DNA of 15,051 nt, taken from positions 7,548 through 22,598 of the forward strand of contig MGQS01000010.1 in assembly GCA_001797905.1 (NCBI GenBank), given 5' to 3'. This DNA comes from Deltaproteobacteria bacterium RBG_16_54_11 (GTDB taxonomy: Bacteria > Desulfobacterota > B13-G15 > RBG-16-54-18). Each line of letters begins with the position of its first letter. Positions within the stretch are counted from its first letter, which is position 1. Shown here piece after piece: positions 14,191-15,051 of the stretch. A program made the position numbers and the translations under genes. Below the pieces are notes generated by a model. That model did not search any database. It was given only the letters and a program-made list of their open reading frames with translations, and was not told the DNA's origin.

Positions 14191-14697
14191 ATGGGTGTTC
14201 ACCAGGCAACGGTCTCGGATGAACTGCTCAAGGAGTTTTCCCAGGAGCAGCTCCAGCAGGTAGACGCCATCATAGAAAAATATCACGGGAAACCCGGTTC
14301 GCTCATCCCCGTATTGGCGGAGGTTCAGGGAGTGTTGGGATACCTCCCCCACGATGTCCAGCACCGCATTGCCGAAGGGCTCAACCTTCCCCAGAGCCAG
14401 GTCTTCGGCGTGGTGACCTTTTACTCTTTTTTTACCATGGTGCCCCGCGGGAGGCACATCATTCGCGTTTGCCTGGGGACCGCCTGTTACGTGCGGGGGG
14501 GGAAGAAGAATCTCGACCGCTTGGTGCAGGACCTGGGCATCGAGGCCGGTGCGACCACCCCGGATCGCAGGTTTTCCCTCGAGACCATCCGCTGTTTAGG
14601 GGCCTGCGGCCTCGCCCCGGTGATCGTGGTGGACGAGGATACCTATAAGCAGGTAAAGGAGCGTAAGGTGCGTGAGATGGTGGAACGATATGAGTAG
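14191..14697 (+). CDS. nuoE: NuoE/HndA-type thioredoxin-like [2Fe-2S] subunit
   Basis: This subunit carries one [2Fe-2S] cluster (N1a type) and works with a NuoF-like flavoprotein that oxidises or reduces NAD(P)H. The 168-residue protein has the full N-terminal helical bundle, with IIEKYHGKPGSLIPVLAEVQ at about 27-46 and VFGVVTFYSFFTM at 71-83. The four cluster ligands are C94 and C99 (CLGTAC) and C135 and C139 (CLGAC). The start is supported by GGAGGA. The following gene is an HndB-type ferredoxin, so this is more likely subunit A/C of an NADH-linked hydrogenase (Hnd/Hyd) or a similar bifurcating complex than a complex I subunit. A shared role with the upstream nuo genes is not excluded. An eight-G run (14495-14502) lies in the conserved YVRGGK segment and keeps the frame. 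Confidence 0.93.
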   Translation: MGVHQATVSDELLKEFSQEQLQQVDAIIEKYHGKPGSLIPVLAEVQGVLGYLPHDVQHRIAEGLNLPQSQVFGVVTFYSFFTMVPRGRHIIRVCLGTACYVRGGKKNLDRLVQDLGIEAGATTPDRRFSLETIRCLGACGLAPVIVVDEDTYKQVKERKVREMVERYE

Positions 14698-14727
14698 GCC
14701 ATCGCCTGTGCATGCAAGGAGGGAGCA

Positions 14728-15051
14728 ATGCCGAAGATAAAGGTTGAGGATCTTAAGAGGATAAAAGAAGAGGTGCAGAAGGCCACCTCCCTGCGAGAGG
14801 GGGGGAAGCGGGTGAAGACAACTATCCACATGGGGACCTGCGGGATCGCCTCAGGGGCCCGGAAGGTCCTCAACACCCTGATCAGCGCCATCGAGGAGGA
14901 AGGGGTCCAGGACGTCATGGTGACCACCTCGGGGTGCATCGGGATCTGCAGCAAAGAGCCCCTTGTAACCGTGGAGGTGTTGGGGGAGGAGCCCATCACC
15001 TATCAGTCGATGGATGAAAACAAGATGCGGCAGGTCTTTAAGCGGCATATC
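14728..15051 (+). CDS. HndB-type thioredoxin-like [2Fe-2S] ferredoxin (3' partial)
   Basis: The frame runs off the right edge after 108 codons without a stop, so the C-terminus is missing. It resembles the small thioredoxin-fold [2Fe-2S] proteins (HndB-like) found between NuoE-type and NuoF-type subunits of NADP-reducing or bifurcating hydrogenases. An N-terminal helix (residues 7-18) is followed by beta strand TTIHMG, the motif GTCGIASGARKVL (C38), and VTTSGCIGICSKEP (C70, C74). Only three cysteines are visible where four ligands would be expected. The GTCGIASGA form without a second Cys is, as far as I recall, normal in this family. AAGGAGGGAG precedes the ATG by a suitable distance, 30 bases after the nuoE stop. 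A NuoF-like gene is expected next. Confidence 0.9.
   Translation, partial: MPKIKVEDLKRIKEEVQKATSLREGGKRVKTTIHMGTCGIASGARKVLNTLISAIEEEGVQDVMVTTSGCIGICSKEPLVTVEVLGEEPITYQSMDENKMRQVFKRHI

Noticed and set aside
13967..14209. 80-codon - strand frame in the intergenic region
   Set aside because: No family resemblance, no ribosome site recognised, and it overlaps the start of the NuoE-type gene.
14495..14502. Eight-G run as a phase-variable tract or sequencing error in the NuoE-type gene
   Set aside because: The frame is intact on both sides and the encoded segment fits the family, so no frameshift is implied.

Overview
The window looks like chromosomal DNA of an anaerobic, GC-rich bacterium. The gene content (an FDH-like NuoG, a full proton-pumping complex I arm, and a hydrogenase-associated Fe-S/ATPase cluster) would fit a deltaproteobacterial (Desulfobacterota-type), Clostridia-type or similar syntrophic or fermentative lineage. 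I cannot place it more closely from sequence alone. Nearly all the DNA is coding, everything real is on the + strand, and spacing is operon-like.

Region 1 (1-9632) is the distal part of a complex I operon in canonical order: nuoG (5' end outside the window), nuoH, nuoI, nuoJ, nuoK, nuoL, nuoM, nuoN, separated by 3-18 bases. All membrane subunits carry the expected charged residues of the proton channels. NuoG is unusual. It has a formate-dehydrogenase-like molybdopterin domain that keeps a cysteine at the metal-ligand position but has lost the neighbouring His, the active-site Arg and the inter-centre Lys. Its ferredoxin domain has an Asp in place of one cluster ligand.

Region 2 (9633-10192) holds a stand-alone gene for a small glycine-rich RRM-type RNA-binding protein. 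It has a consensus TTGACA upstream, and an exact 11-base inverted repeat lies on either side of the gene.

Region 3 (10193-13970) is a tightly coupled six-gene module: DRTGG protein, RsbW-like ATPase, an [FeFe]-hydrogenase-like Fe-S protein without the key active-site residues, a second DRTGG protein, a PHP-type metal hydrolase, and a second Bergerat-fold ATPase without any phosphoacceptor domain. Two junctions are ATGA overlaps and one is TGATG.

Region 4 (13971-15051) is a 220-base intergenic stretch with possible regulatory structure, then a NuoE/HndA-type [2Fe-2S] subunit and the start of a thioredoxin-like [2Fe-2S] HndB-type protein that runs off the window. This is the usual beginning of a NADH- and ferredoxin-linked hydrogenase (Hnd/Hyd) or related flavin-containing complex. 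Regions 3 and 4 together match, from family knowledge, the gene neighbourhood of electron-bifurcating hydrogenases. My inference is that region 3 senses redox or H2 state, or supports that enzyme, and that the complex lies beside the energy-conserving complex I. The enzyme's NuoF-like and catalytic subunits would lie beyond the right edge.
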